DNA of 64,000 nucleotides from Sarcina sp. DSM 11001 (GCF_900101015.1 NZ_FNFZ01000011.1:62001-126000); one strand, 5' to 3'. Positions 8,942-16,562 are shown, numbered from the stretch's first letter. Numbers and translations: made by a program. The notes: a model not told the origin generated them from the sequence alone.

Positions 8942-9087
8942 TTGCCCCTCCTTAATTGTGAGACTGCCGCCGGGAAAGGAACAGCGGACCCCCATGCAGA
9001 TCCCCATACCCCTGCTCCTCATGGCTTTTGATCCGGCGGCAAAACCGTTACGAAAGCATTACTATAACATCAGACCACGACGAAGAG

Positions 9088-9115
9088 ATGATACATGGGA
9101 CGACTGTTAAAGCAA
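9088..9115 (-). promoter_or_regulatory. Candidate promoter of pyruvate carboxylase
   Basis: Read on the minus strand, TTGCTT (9115-9110) and TATCAT (9093-9088) are separated by 16 bases, a sigma-70/sigma-A-like arrangement about 150 bases before the carboxylase start. Another minus-strand TATAAT at about 9140-9145 lacks a good -35 partner. Confidence 0.35.
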
Positions 9116-9378
9116 CAGCCAATATACTGTCCAATTAACATTATATCTTGTTAAAAAACAGATAACAGTTTAAAATTGTTTTTTTTATGTGCAGATTCTC
9201 ATGCAATTTTTTGATTGATAGATAAATTGATGGATAACAGGTTATGTCCTTTTAAAAACAGGTCCTTTATGGTAATTTTAATGTCCTTCTTGATATTTTA
9301 ATTTTAGAAGAAAAGCAGTCTCCCGAAAACAGGGCAAAAAGGGCCAAAAAAAAGAATTATATTTTTTTAAAAAAAAGC

Positions 9379-9407
9379 TTGCGTTACCAGACGGGTTCTG
9401 TTATTAT
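9379..9407 (+). promoter_or_regulatory. Promoter of tRNA-Glu
   Basis: TTGCGT at 9379-9384 and TATTAT at 9402-9407 are spaced by 17 bases. Transcription would start near 9414, about 30 bases before the tRNA. Confidence 0.65.
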
Positions 9408-9443
9408 AGGTCTTGCGTTGAGCGGAACCGCTCAAAATCATAT

Positions 9444-9515
9444 GGCTCGTTGGTCAAGGGGTTAAGACGCTGCCCTCTCACGGCAGAATCATGGGTTCGA
9501 TTCCCGTACGAGCTG
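9444..9515 (+). tRNA. tRNA-Glu (anticodon CUC)
   Basis: The sequence folds into a full cloverleaf. The acceptor is GGCTCGT with ACGAGCT, the D stem GTC with GAC, the anticodon stem CTGCC with GGCAG around loop CTCTCAC, and the T stem ATGGG with CCCGT around TTCGATT. Anticodon CTC reads GAG codons. The discriminator base is G. No CCA is encoded, so a CCA-adding enzyme must finish the end. The first acceptor pair is G-U rather than G-C, which is slightly unusual. It stands alone with its own promoter and a strong hairpin right after it. Confidence 0.95.
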
Positions 9516-9520
9516 CGATG

Positions 9521-9551
9521 CAAAGAGACAGGATTTGATCCTGTCTCTTTG
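9521..9551 (+). terminator. Hairpin after tRNA-Glu
   Basis: CAAAGAGACAGGAT (9521-9534) pairs perfectly with ATCCTGTCTCTTTG (9538-9551) around a three-base loop, starting six bases after the tRNA. There is no T run after it, so it may act as a processing or stop signal rather than a classic terminator. Confidence 0.6.
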
Positions 9552-9612
9552 TGCGTGAACAAGAGGTTCGCGCCTTCCGTTAACGGTCCTTTTTCCAAAA
9601 CAAAAGTACTGC

Positions 9613-9641
9613 TTGCATTTTGGAAAAATATGTGCTATTGT
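9613..9641 (+). promoter_or_regulatory. Candidate promoter of the rimP operon
   Basis: TTGCAT at 9613-9618 and TATTGT at 9636-9641 are 17 bases apart. It lies about 200 bases before rimP, and the hairpin at 9731-9756 would then be in the leader and could attenuate transcription. Confidence 0.45.
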
Positions 9642-9730
9642 CGAAGCGTTGTATGTTCAAAAATATGTATGGTAATGTTTTATATACAATGCAGGATGTC
9701 ATGATGGTCAATTAAATATTGGATTTTTGG

Positions 9731-9756
9731 AAGTGGACCTGCAAGTCCACTTTTCT
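9731..9756 (+). terminator. Hairpin with T-rich tail before rimP
   Basis: AAGTGGAC (9731-9738) pairs with GTCCACTT (9745-9752), followed by TTCTT. It could terminate read-through from the tRNA or attenuate the rimP operon. Confidence 0.55.
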
Positions 9757-9836
9757 TATGCGCGAAGCAATGAGCCATGCACGGGTATCTGTTCACGCCT
9801 TATCCATTATTGACTGGAAAGGATACTGATTATTTT

Positions 9837-10505
9837 ATGAAGGGAAAAAAATCCGGCGCAGGAAACCGCTATGCCGCGGAGGCGGAAGCGCTGGCGGCGC
9901 CGATCGCGGAACCGCTCGGAATTTATATTTACGATGTCGAATATGTCAGGGACGGACAGGAATATTTCCTTAATGTTTATATTGATAAGGAAGGCGGCGT
10001 GACGATAGGGGACTGTGAGACCGTCAGCCGGGCCCTGTCAGATGCCCTGGACAGTGCCGACCTTATTTCTGATCCCTATACCCTGATCGTTTCCAGCCCC
10101 GGGCTGGGAAGGACACTGACAAAGGACCGGCACCTGCAGCACAGCATCGGACAGGATGTGGAGATCCATCTTTACAAACCGGATCCGGAGACCGGGGTGA
10201 AGGATATCACCGGTGAACTGGTGTCCTTTGATCCTGAACAGATCATCATCCTGGCAGAGCCGCCTGCTCCTCCCAGAGGAAAAGCGGGTGGAAAGAAAAA
10301 GGCAAAAAAGAAGAAGGCGGACGGAGAGAGTTCTGAAAACCGTCTTTCAGATGAAGGGACGTCTTACGATAAAGAGACGTCGGTTGAAAGTACGGCCCCC
10401 GGGGAAGAGGGAGAAAAATCTCGTCAGGACGGGGAAGACAAAAGACTGAGACTTGCACTGGAGCGCTCATCGATCGCATCCATAAGACTCGCTTTTTATT
10501 TTTGA
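9837..10505 (+). CDS. rimP: Ribosome maturation factor RimP with a charged insertion
   Basis: RimP binds the small ribosomal subunit during assembly. The N-terminal domain is normal, with GIYIYDVEYVRDG and the family motif VSSPGLGR at residues 85-92. The protein is 222 residues against about 155 for the family, because a Lys/Glu/Ser-rich stretch (about residues 141-203, including KKKAKKKK) interrupts the C-terminal SH3-like domain; the final strand resumes as SIRLAFYF. I start at ATG 9837, after GGAAAGGA; an in-frame ATG at 9777 adds atypical residues. It heads the conserved rimP-nusA-rnpM-ylxQ-infB-rbfA operon. Confidence 0.92.
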   Translation: MKGKKSGAGNRYAAEAEALAAPIAEPLGIYIYDVEYVRDGQEYFLNVYIDKEGGVTIGDCETVSRALSDALDSADLISDPYTLIVSSPGLGRTLTKDRHLQHSIGQDVEIHLYKPDPETGVKDITGELVSFDPEQIIILAEPPAPPRGKAGGKKKAKKKKADGESSENRLSDEGTSYDKETSVESTAPGEEGEKSRQDGEDKRLRLALERSSIASIRLAFYF

Positions 10506-10534
10506 TGGCACCGGAAATTATAGAAGGAGACAGC

Positions 10535-11971
10535 ATGAATACTGAGTTGAAAGAGGCGATCCTCGCCCTCGAAAAAGAGAAGAAAATCAGCAGCGAGACT
10601 CTGTTTTCCGCAATTGAGAATGCTTTGATCACCGCCTGCAAAAGCCATTTCGGCAAGGCAGAGAACATCAAGGTAAATATTGACCGGGATTCCTTTACCT
10701 ACTCCTGCTGCGCGGAAAAAACCGTCGTGGAAACTCCCGAGGAAGTTGAGGACAGTCTGGAACAGATCTCTCTTGAGGATGCCGCGAAGATTCAGAAGAC
10801 AGCACAGGTCGGAGATATCGTCAGCGTGGAGATCAACAGTAGAGATTTCGGTCGGATCGCCACCCAGATCGCGAAAAATGTGATCCTGCAGAAGATCAGA
10901 GAGGAAGAGCGCAGCGCTATCTTTGATGAATACAGCCAGAAGCAGAGGACCATCGTCACCGGCATCGTACAGCGCAATATCGGCCGCAATATCAGCGTGA
11001 ATCTGGGAAGCGCGGACGGCATCCTGAACGAGAAGGAACAGGTTCCCGGCGAACACCTGCACCCTACAGACAGGGTCAAGGTCTTCATCCTCGAGGTCCG
11101 GACTACCAACCGGGGACCCAGGATCCTGGTCAGCCGCACACATCCCGATCTTGTGAGAAGGCTCTTTGAACAGGAAGTGGCGGAAGTCAAGGACGGAGTC
11201 ATTGAGATCATGAGCATTGCCCGTGAGCCCGGCAGCCGCACCAAGATCGCGGTCCGGTCCAATGATCCCAATGTCGATCCGATCGGCGCCTGTGTAGGCA
11301 GCAACGGAAACAGAGTCAACAATATCGTTGACGAGCTGCGCGGCGAGAAGATCGATATCGTTGTCTGGGATGAAAACCCCGGCAATTTCATCCAGAACGC
11401 GCTTTCACCCGCCAATGTCGTGGCAGTTTTCGCGGATCCGGAGGAAAAAGTGGCCAAGGTGGTCGTCCCGGATTTCCAGCTCTCTCTTGCTATCGGCAAG
11501 GAGGGACAGAACGCGAGACTTGCCGCCCGTCTGACCGGATACAAGATCGATATCAAGAGCGAGACGCAGGCCAAGGATGCCTATGGATTCCGCTACGAGG
11601 ATTATCTCGACGAGGATGAAGAAGAGGACGAAGAGGAATACAGCGGCGAGTACGCCGGTGAAGAATCCGGCGATGAGAACGCTGAAGGCGAGTTTACCGG
11701 TGAAAAGTCCGGCGATGAGAACGCTGAAGGCGAGTTTACCGGTGAAGAGTCCGGCGATGAGAACGCTGAAGGCGAGTTTACCGGTGAAGAATCCGGCGAT
11801 GAGAACGCTGAAGGCGAGTTTACCGGTGAAGAGTCCGGTGATGAGAACGCTGAAGGCGGGTACGCCGGTGAAGCACCCGTCAGTGACAACTCTGAGGATG
11901 AGTACGCCGACGGCGGTTCTGACCAGGTGATCAGTGAAGAGAAAGCTGACAATGATCCTGCCGGTGTGTAA
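10535..11971 (+). CDS. nusA: Transcription factor NusA with an acidic repeat tail
   Basis: NusA binds RNA polymerase and nascent RNA and governs pausing, termination and antitermination. The 478-residue protein has the N-terminal polymerase-binding domain, an S1 domain (around QKQRTIVTGIVQRNIG) and two KH domains, with GACVGSNGNRVNNI in KH1 and LAIGKEGQNARLAARL in KH2. Firmicutes NusA usually stops soon after KH2. Here about 100 extra residues follow, an Asp/Glu-rich tail built from five near-identical 14-residue units. Start ATG 10535 sits five bases after AAGGAG; an upstream in-frame ATG overlaps the end of rimP and is unlikely. Confidence 0.96.
   Translation: MNTELKEAILALEKEKKISSETLFSAIENALITACKSHFGKAENIKVNIDRDSFTYSCCAEKTVVETPEEVEDSLEQISLEDAAKIQKTAQVGDIVSVEINSRDFGRIATQIAKNVILQKIREEERSAIFDEYSQKQRTIVTGIVQRNIGRNISVNLGSADGILNEKEQVPGEHLHPTDRVKVFILEVRTTNRGPRILVSRTHPDLVRRLFEQEVAEVKDGVIEIMSIAREPGSRTKIAVRSNDPNVDPIGACVGSNGNRVNNIVDELRGEKIDIVVWDENPGNFIQNALSPANVVAVFADPEEKVAKVVVPDFQLSLAIGKEGQNARLAARLTGYKIDIKSETQAKDAYGFRYEDYLDEDEEEDEEEYSGEYAGEESGDENAEGEFTGEKSGDENAEGEFTGEESGDENAEGEFTGEESGDENAEGEFTGEESGDENAEGGYAGEAPVSDNSEDEYADGGSDQVISEEKADNDPAGV
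11648..11857 (+). repeat. 42-bp in-frame tandem repeat (x5) in nusA
   Basis: Five copies begin at 11648, 11690, 11732, 11774 and 11816 and encode units of the form EFTGEESGDENAEG. A decayed sixth copy begins GYAGEAP. Copies are almost identical at DNA level, including synonymous positions, which points to recent expansion. Confidence 0.97.
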
Positions 11972-12002
11972 AGAGCTGGCCCTTGAGTGAACAGGAACGA
12001 GT

Positions 12003-12110
12003 GATCAAAAACGAATGATCATGAAACGAATGATCATGAAACAAATGATCATGAAACAAATGATCAGGAAATGATTGATCACGAAACGAATGATCACGAA
12101 ACGAGCGATC
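12003..12110 (+). repeat. 15-bp GATC-containing tandem array
   Basis: Eight units of the form GATCATGAAACGAAT fill the nusA-rnpM spacer. GATC occurs at 12003, 12017, 12032, 12047, 12062, 12077, 12092 and 12107, a period of 15 after the first step of 14. Most copies are within the palindrome TGATCA. Confidence 0.95.
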
Positions 12111-12180
12111 AAGACGATATAGAAACGAGAAAATACCTCGAGGCCGGTTGTCGGGCAGCCGGTAACGTGGAGACAGATAC

Positions 12181-12453
12181 ATGCAGAAGAAGATTCCGAT
12201 GCGCACATGCATCGGCTGTGGTACAATCAAACCTAAAAAAGAACTGGTACGAATCGTACTGACGCAGGATGGAAAGGTCATTGCGGACAGGACGGGGAGG
12301 GCAGGAGGCCGCGGCGCCTACCTGTGTGATGACCCGGCCTGTCTGGAGAAGGCGCTGAAGCGAAAGAGCTTTGCCAGAGCCTTTCATATGCAGATCGGGC
12401 CTGAAGCCTGTGACCGCCTGAAGGCAGAGATAGGAGGAGACAATGCAGGATAG
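12181..12453 (+). CDS. rnpM: RNase P modulator RnpM (YlxR family)
   Basis: A 90-residue YlxR/DUF448 protein. It has the family core PMRTCIGCGTIKPKKELVR, with its Cys-x-x-Cys, then GRAGGRGAYLC. Family members bind RNA, and the Bacillus homologue has been reported to modulate RNase P. The gene lies between nusA and the L7Ae-like gene as in most Firmicutes. A GGAGA site about seven bases before the ATG supports the start. Its end overlaps the next gene by 11 bases, which suggests translational coupling. Confidence 0.92.
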   Translation: MQKKIPMRTCIGCGTIKPKKELVRIVLTQDGKVIADRTGRAGGRGAYLCDDPACLEKALKRKSFARAFHMQIGPEACDRLKAEIGGDNAG

Positions 12454-12781
12454 GATCCTGGCGCTCCTTGGTATCGCAGCCAGGGCGGGCAAGATTGTCT
12501 CCGGCGGTTTCAGCGCTGAAGAGGCAGTCAGGAGCAGGAAGGCCCGGCTTGTGATCATTGCGAAGGACGCTAAGAATAATACAATCAAAAAGTTTACTGA
12601 CAAATGCAGTTTTTATAAAATTCCTGTCTGTTTTTACGGCTCAAAGGACACGCTCGGCCATGCGGTCGGGAGAGAGGACAGAGCCTGTGTCGCAGTAACG
12701 GACCGCGGACTTGCGGAAAGTATAGAAAGACTGTTCGAAGACTTGGGGAAAGGAGGCTGTGACGGAAATGAAAATCAGTGA
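12443..12781 (+). CDS. L7Ae/L30e-family RNA-binding protein (YlxQ)
   Basis: A 112-residue member of the ribosomal L7Ae/L30e/S12e/Gadd45 family. It opens ILALLGIAARAGKIVSGG, followed by KARLVIIAKDAKNNTIKK, the usual RNA-binding core. Bacterial members such as YlxQ are proposed to bind kink-turn RNA. It overlaps rnpM at its start (11 bases) and infB at its end (14 bases), so the three are probably translated in a coupled way. The SD AGGAGGAGA lies inside the end of rnpM. Its function in the cell is not defined. Confidence 0.9.
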   Translation: MQDRILALLGIAARAGKIVSGGFSAEEAVRSRKARLVIIAKDAKNNTIKKFTDKCSFYKIPVCFYGSKDTLGHAVGREDRACVAVTDRGLAESIERLFEDLGKGGCDGNENQ

Positions 12782-15700
12782 ACTGGCAGAAAAGTACGGC
12801 ATCAGCCAGGGGGAAATCCTCAGGTTTTTGAGAAACAAAGGGGTCGCTGCAGAATCAGCGGATATGAAGATTGAGGAGGGCGCAGTCAAGTTGGTTTCTG
12901 ACAAGTTTGAAGCGAGACACGGTGAAGAGGAAGAAAAGGTAAACAATACGCCTGCGGCGGGCAGTGACGGAAAAAAGGCTGCAGAAAACAAAGCTGCAGA
13001 TAACAAGGCTGCAGATAACGGGAAAAAGCCTGTCAAAAAGAAAAAGATCATTATTGTGACCGGCGGAACTGCCCAGAGCGGCCAGCGGGGCGCTTATTCG
13101 AGCGGTTCCGGCGCGTATAATCCCGGCGGTACAGGACGCGCGGGCGCATCCAGGGGCGGAAACCGCAGCGGCGGCGGAAATGCCGGCGCTTCGGGGAACG
13201 CGAATGCCTCCAGAGGACGCCAGCAGCGCTCCGGAGGTCAGGGCTCTGCAGATAACAGGGGCACAGGAAACCGCGACGGCGCAGGCCGCGGCGGACGCCA
13301 GGGCTCCGGAAACAGCGGATCCTTTGGCCGCGGCAAAAGCCAGGCTCAGCCCGTGCGCAAGCTTGTAAAGCCCACATTCCGCCAGACTCAGATGGAAGTG
13401 GATTTCCATAAGCCGGTCCAGCCGTCCAAAAAAGCAGCGGAAGCTAAAAAAGCAGCTGAGGCTGAGGCTCTCAGGGCAGCGGAAGCTGCTGCAAGGGCAG
13501 CCGAGGAGGCAGCAAAGGCAGAGGCCGAGAAGGCAAGAGAGGCAGCGGAAGCTGCCGCTCAGGCAGAAGCGGCTGCTGCACAGCAGCAGGCGGAACAGGC
13601 TCAGCAGTCCTCCGAGACCAAAGAAGCCAGGAATGCCGGCACAGGCAGGACCGAAGGTGCCCCCAGACAGCAGCGCGGCGGCGACCGTTCCGGACGCCAG
13701 GCCTCAGATTCCAGAGGCGGACGCGGCGAAGGCTCCAGAGGCGGCCAGCGTCAGGGAACTGACGGGCGCACAGGCCGTTCCGGCGGCGAAGGCCGGGGTG
13801 ACCGCGGCCAGCAGCGCCAGGGTGCCGACTCCAGAGGCGGACGCGGCGGAGCTCCCCGTCAGGGCACGGATTCCCGCGGCGGTTCCCGCCAGGGCGCGGA
13901 CGCCAAGGGCGGCCGTGGAGGATCTGCTCATGGCGGAGCACGTCCCGGGCAGGGCACAGGCGCTTCCAGGTCAGACAAGGGACGCGGCAAGAATTATCAG
14001 GAGAAAGACCGCAGATCCAGAAAGGATCAGATCTATAACGAGGACGAGAAGAGCCGCAGAAACAAGAGCGGACGCTTTATCCGTCCTGAGAAGAAGGATG
14101 AGACTCCCGCGGAAGAGCAGATCAAGACTATCTTTGTTCCCGAGAAGATCTCCATCCGTGAACTGGCTGAGAGAATGCATCTGCAGGCTGCCGAGATCAT
14201 CAAGAAGCTCTTCCTGCAGGGCAAGGCCATGACACCCAACAGCGAAGTCAGTTATGATGAGGCTGAGGAGATCGCGCTTGGCTACGATATCCTGTGCGAG
14301 AAAGAGCAGAAGGTCGACGTGATCGAAGAGCTGCTCCGCGAAGAGGAAGAGGACGAGGCCGAGATGGTTTCCCGTCCGCCCGTCGTCTGTGTCATGGGCC
14401 ATGTCGACCACGGCAAGACCTCCCTTCTGGATGCCATCCGCAGCACAAGCGTCACCAGCAAGGAGGCCGGCGGCATCACGCAGGCCATCGGCGCTTACAT
14501 GGTCTCCGTCAACGGAAGGGATATCACCTTCCTTGATACACCCGGTCATGAGGCTTTCACAGCCATGCGTATGCGCGGCGCCAATTCCACCGATATCGCC
14601 ATTCTGGTCGTCGCGGCCGATGACGGTGTCATGCCGCAGACGATTGAAGCTATCAACCACGCGAAAGCAGCCGGTGTCGAGATCGTGGTCGCTGTCAACA
14701 AGATCGATAAGGACGGCGCAAATCCCGAGCGTGTCAAGCAGCAGCTCACTGAATATGAGCTGATCCCCACGGAATGGGGCGGCTCCACGGAGTTCGTCGA
14801 AGTCTCCGCAAAGACCGGAGACGGGATCGAAGACCTGCTGGAGACGATCCTTCTGACTGCGGATATCATGGAGCTCAAGGCAAATCCCGACAGAAAGGCA
14901 AGAGGCCTTGTTCTGGAAGCCATGCTCGACAAGGGCCGTGGCCCTGTGGCCAATGTCCTGGTCCAGAAGGGCACGCTGCATATCGGCGACTTTATTTCCG
15001 CGGGCGCAAGCTCCGGCAAGGTCAGGGCCATGATCGATGACAAGGGCAGAAGGGTCAAAGAGGCCACTCCTTCCCATCCTGTCGAGATCCTCGGTCTGTC
15101 CGACGTCCCCAGCGCGGGAGAAGTATTCCTTGCCCACAATGATCTGCAGACAGCCAAATCCTATGCCGAGACCTACAAGGTCCAGCGTAAGGAGGAGCTC
15201 ATCGAAGAGACAAGGATGCGCATGAACCTGGACGACCTGTTCACACAGATGAAGGAAGGGACGCTCAAGGAATTCAACCTCATCCTCAAGGCGGATGTGC
15301 AGGGCTCCGTCGAAGCACTGCGTCAGAGCCTGCTCAAGCTCTCCAACGAGGAGGTCGTCGTCAAGGTCATCCACGCGGCGGTCGGCAATATCACAGAGTC
15401 CGATGTTTCCCTCGCTTCCGCTTCCAATGCCGTGATCATCGGCTTCAATGTCCGCCCGGACATGCTGGCCAAGTCCATGGCAGACCAGGAAGGGGTCGAC
15501 ATCCGCCTCTACAAGGTCATCTACCAGGCGATCGATGCTATCGAAGCAGCCCTCAAGGGCATGCTCGCCCCCGTCTACGAGGAGCGTGTCATCGGCCATG
15601 CCGAAGTCCGCATGCTCTTCAAGGCATCCCATGTCGGCAATATCGCCGGCTGCATGGTCCTCGACGGTGTCATCCGCCGCGGCTGCAAAGTCCGTATCCG

Positions 15701-15875
15701 CAGGGGTGACGAGCAGATCTTTGAAGGAAACCTCGCTTCTCTCAAGAGATTTAAGGACGACGTCAAGGAGGTCCGCGAGGGCTTTGACTGCGGTCTCGTC
15801 TTTGAGGGCTTTGACAAGATGCAGGTCGACGATATCATCGAGGCCTATGATCTTGTTGAAGTGCCGAGGGAATAA
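12768..15875 (+). CDS. infB: Translation initiation factor IF-2
   Basis: IF-2 is the GTPase that brings initiator tRNA to the ribosome. The 1035-residue protein has a first N-terminal helix-turn subdomain (MKISELAEKYGISQGEILR), then about 350 residues of low complexity (Gly/Arg/Ser-rich, then Ala/Glu/Lys-rich, then Gly/Arg/Gln-rich). A second IF2-N subdomain lies near residues 455-505, followed by the G domain: GHVDHGKT at about 543, DTPGHEAF, NKID and a SAK-type motif. Domains II-IV complete the C-terminus. ATG 12768 is about 11 bases after AGGAGG; the nearby GTG 12759 is too close to it. The linker is long for a bacterial IF-2. Confidence 0.97.
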   Translation: MKISELAEKYGISQGEILRFLRNKGVAAESADMKIEEGAVKLVSDKFEARHGEEEEKVNNTPAAGSDGKKAAENKAADNKAADNGKKPVKKKKIIIVTGGTAQSGQRGAYSSGSGAYNPGGTGRAGASRGGNRSGGGNAGASGNANASRGRQQRSGGQGSADNRGTGNRDGAGRGGRQGSGNSGSFGRGKSQAQPVRKLVKPTFRQTQMEVDFHKPVQPSKKAAEAKKAAEAEALRAAEAAARAAEEAAKAEAEKAREAAEAAAQAEAAAAQQQAEQAQQSSETKEARNAGTGRTEGAPRQQRGGDRSGRQASDSRGGRGEGSRGGQRQGTDGRTGRSGGEGRGDRGQQRQGADSRGGRGGAPRQGTDSRGGSRQGADAKGGRGGSAHGGARPGQGTGASRSDKGRGKNYQEKDRRSRKDQIYNEDEKSRRNKSGRFIRPEKKDETPAEEQIKTIFVPEKISIRELAERMHLQAAEIIKKLFLQGKAMTPNSEVSYDEAEEIALGYDILCEKEQKVDVIEELLREEEEDEAEMVSRPPVVCVMGHVDHGKTSLLDAIRSTSVTSKEAGGITQAIGAYMVSVNGRDITFLDTPGHEAFTAMRMRGANSTDIAILVVAADDGVMPQTIEAINHAKAAGVEIVVAVNKIDKDGANPERVKQQLTEYELIPTEWGGSTEFVEVSAKTGDGIEDLLETILLTADIMELKANPDRKARGLVLEAMLDKGRGPVANVLVQKGTLHIGDFISAGASSGKVRAMIDDKGRRVKEATPSHPVEILGLSDVPSAGEVFLAHNDLQTAKSYAETYKVQRKEELIEETRMRMNLDDLFTQMKEGTLKEFNLILKADVQGSVEALRQSLLKLSNEEVVVKVIHAAVGNITESDVSLASASNAVIIGFNVRPDMLAKSMADQEGVDIRLYKVIYQAIDAIEAALKGMLAPVYEERVIGHAEVRMLFKASHVGNIAGCMVLDGVIRRGCKVRIRRGDEQIFEGNLASLKRFKDDVKEVREGFDCGLVFEGFDKMQVDDIIEAYDLVEVPRE

Positions 15876-15877
15876 TG

Positions 15878-15905
15878 CCTTTTGGATCAAACCTTTTGGA
15901 TCAAA
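15878..15905 (+). repeat. 14-bp tandem duplication after infB
   Basis: CCTTTTGGATCAAA occurs at 15878-15891 and again at 15892-15905, beginning three bases after the infB stop codon. Confidence 0.85.
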
Positions 15906-15914
15906 GCATTCAGT

Positions 15915-15947
15915 ATCCCGGCCGGGAAATCGGTTCCCGGCCGGGAT
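15915..15947 (+). terminator. Strong hairpin after infB
   Basis: ATCCCGGCCGGGAA (15915-15928) pairs perfectly with TTCCCGGCCGGGAT (15934-15947) around a five-base loop. There is no T tract, so it may be an RNA-stability or partial-termination element within the operon. Confidence 0.55.
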
Positions 15948-15950
15948 TAA

Positions 15951-16014
15951 GCATGTTGATAAATAAGCATGTTGATAAATAAGCATGTTGATAAATAATC
16001 ATGTTGATAAAGCT
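15951..16014 (+). repeat. 16-bp tandem array (x4)
   Basis: GCATGTTGATAAATAA is repeated at 15951, 15967, 15983 and, with changes, 15999. Each unit brings in-frame or near-frame stop codons. The array begins right after the hairpin. Confidence 0.92.
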
Positions 16015-16032
16015 GTAAAGCTGATCAGCCCC

Positions 16033-16077
16033 GGATAAATGATTTTTTGCGGACAAATGATTTTTTGCGGGCAAGTG
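16033..16077 (+). repeat. 18-bp tandem repeat (x2.5)
   Basis: GGATAAATGATTTTTTGC at 16033-16050 and GGACAAATGATTTTTTGC at 16051-16068 are followed by a partial copy. It is a third unrelated repeat type in the single infB-rbfA spacer. Confidence 0.85.
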
Positions 16078-16115
16078 ATGGATAGATTTACAGATTAGAG
16101 GTCATAATCGCATTT

Positions 16116-16562
16116 ATGAGAAAAAACAGCGTAAAGAACAGAAAAATAAATGACGAAGTCCGCCGTGTCCTGGCTCAGATCATCAGCGGCGGGATCAAGG
16201 ACCCCAGGGTCAGTTCCATGACGAGCGTTCTCGCTGTCGAGGTGGCCCCTGATCTCAAGACCTGCAAGGTCTGGATCAGTGTATACGGGGATGAGGAAAA
16301 AAAGAAGGATACAATGGAAGGGTTAAAGAGCGCCTCCGGTTTTATCCGCGGCGAGCTGGCGCACAGGGTCAACCTGCGCAACACTCCTCAGCTGCAGTTC
16401 CTCCTGGATGATTCCATCGCCTACGGTGTGGAGATGTCCCGCCGGATCGACGAGGTCCGCGCCGCGGACCGCCAGGCGGAAGAGGCCAGAGGGGAGGAAA
16501 TCCCTTCCTCTCAGAGTTCTGAAGAGAACGGAGGACCGGATGCGGATACTGGACGAGCTTAA
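16116..16562 (+). CDS. rbfA: Ribosome-binding factor A
   Basis: RbfA binds the 30S subunit and helps 16S rRNA maturation, notably under cold stress. The KH-like core is clear: RRVLAQIISGGIKDPRV at the start, VWISVYGDEEKKK in the middle and LRNTPQLQFLLDDS near residues 88-101. At 148 residues it is about 25-30 longer than usual because of a C-terminal Glu/Ser-rich tail after MSRRIDEV. Its last 23 bases overlap the start of the DHH phosphoesterase gene. The gene follows infB as in most Firmicutes, but after an unusually long, repeat-filled spacer. Confidence 0.95.
   Translation: MRKNSVKNRKINDEVRRVLAQIISGGIKDPRVSSMTSVLAVEVAPDLKTCKVWISVYGDEEKKKDTMEGLKSASGFIRGELAHRVNLRNTPQLQFLLDDSIAYGVEMSRRIDEVRAADRQAEEARGEEIPSSQSSEENGGPDADTGRA

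Larger units (their letters stand above)
8942..9443. other. Divergent AT-rich intergenic region
   Basis: About 500 bases without a gene lie between pyruvate carboxylase (minus) and tRNA-Glu (plus). The part from about 9120 to 9375 is markedly richer in A and T than the flanking genes, with runs of T and A and small repeats such as GATAAATTGATGGATAACA. It probably holds promoters for both sides; candidates are listed separately. I see no open frame with coding character. Confidence 0.7.
9516..9836 (+). other. tRNA-rimP intergenic region
   Basis: About 320 bases without a convincing gene. It contains the hairpin just after the tRNA, a promoter-like pair near 9613-9641, an AT-rich stretch and a second hairpin with a T-rich tail at 9731-9756. 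Together these look like the end of the tRNA unit and the leader of the rimP-nusA-infB operon. A short open frame through the segment overlaps the tRNA itself and has no coding character. Confidence 0.6.

Noticed and set aside
6737-9031. Plus-strand open frame of 764 codons opposite pyruvate carboxylase
   Set aside because: It is antisense to conserved motifs of pyc, has no domain or ribosome binding site, and mirrors the carboxylase codon bias.
9444-9515. tRNA-Glu as a prophage or island attachment site
   Set aside because: No integrase, no second copy of the tRNA 3' end within the window, and only housekeeping genes around.
12015-12074. Leader peptide in the GATC array
   Set aside because: A 20-codon frame exists but it arises from the 15-bp repeat, has no SD and no attenuator hairpin after it.
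13971-15986. Minus-strand open frame of 671 codons opposite infB
   Set aside because: It is a shadow of infB; the translation is Asp/Leu-rich with no known fold and begins within the tandem repeats after infB.
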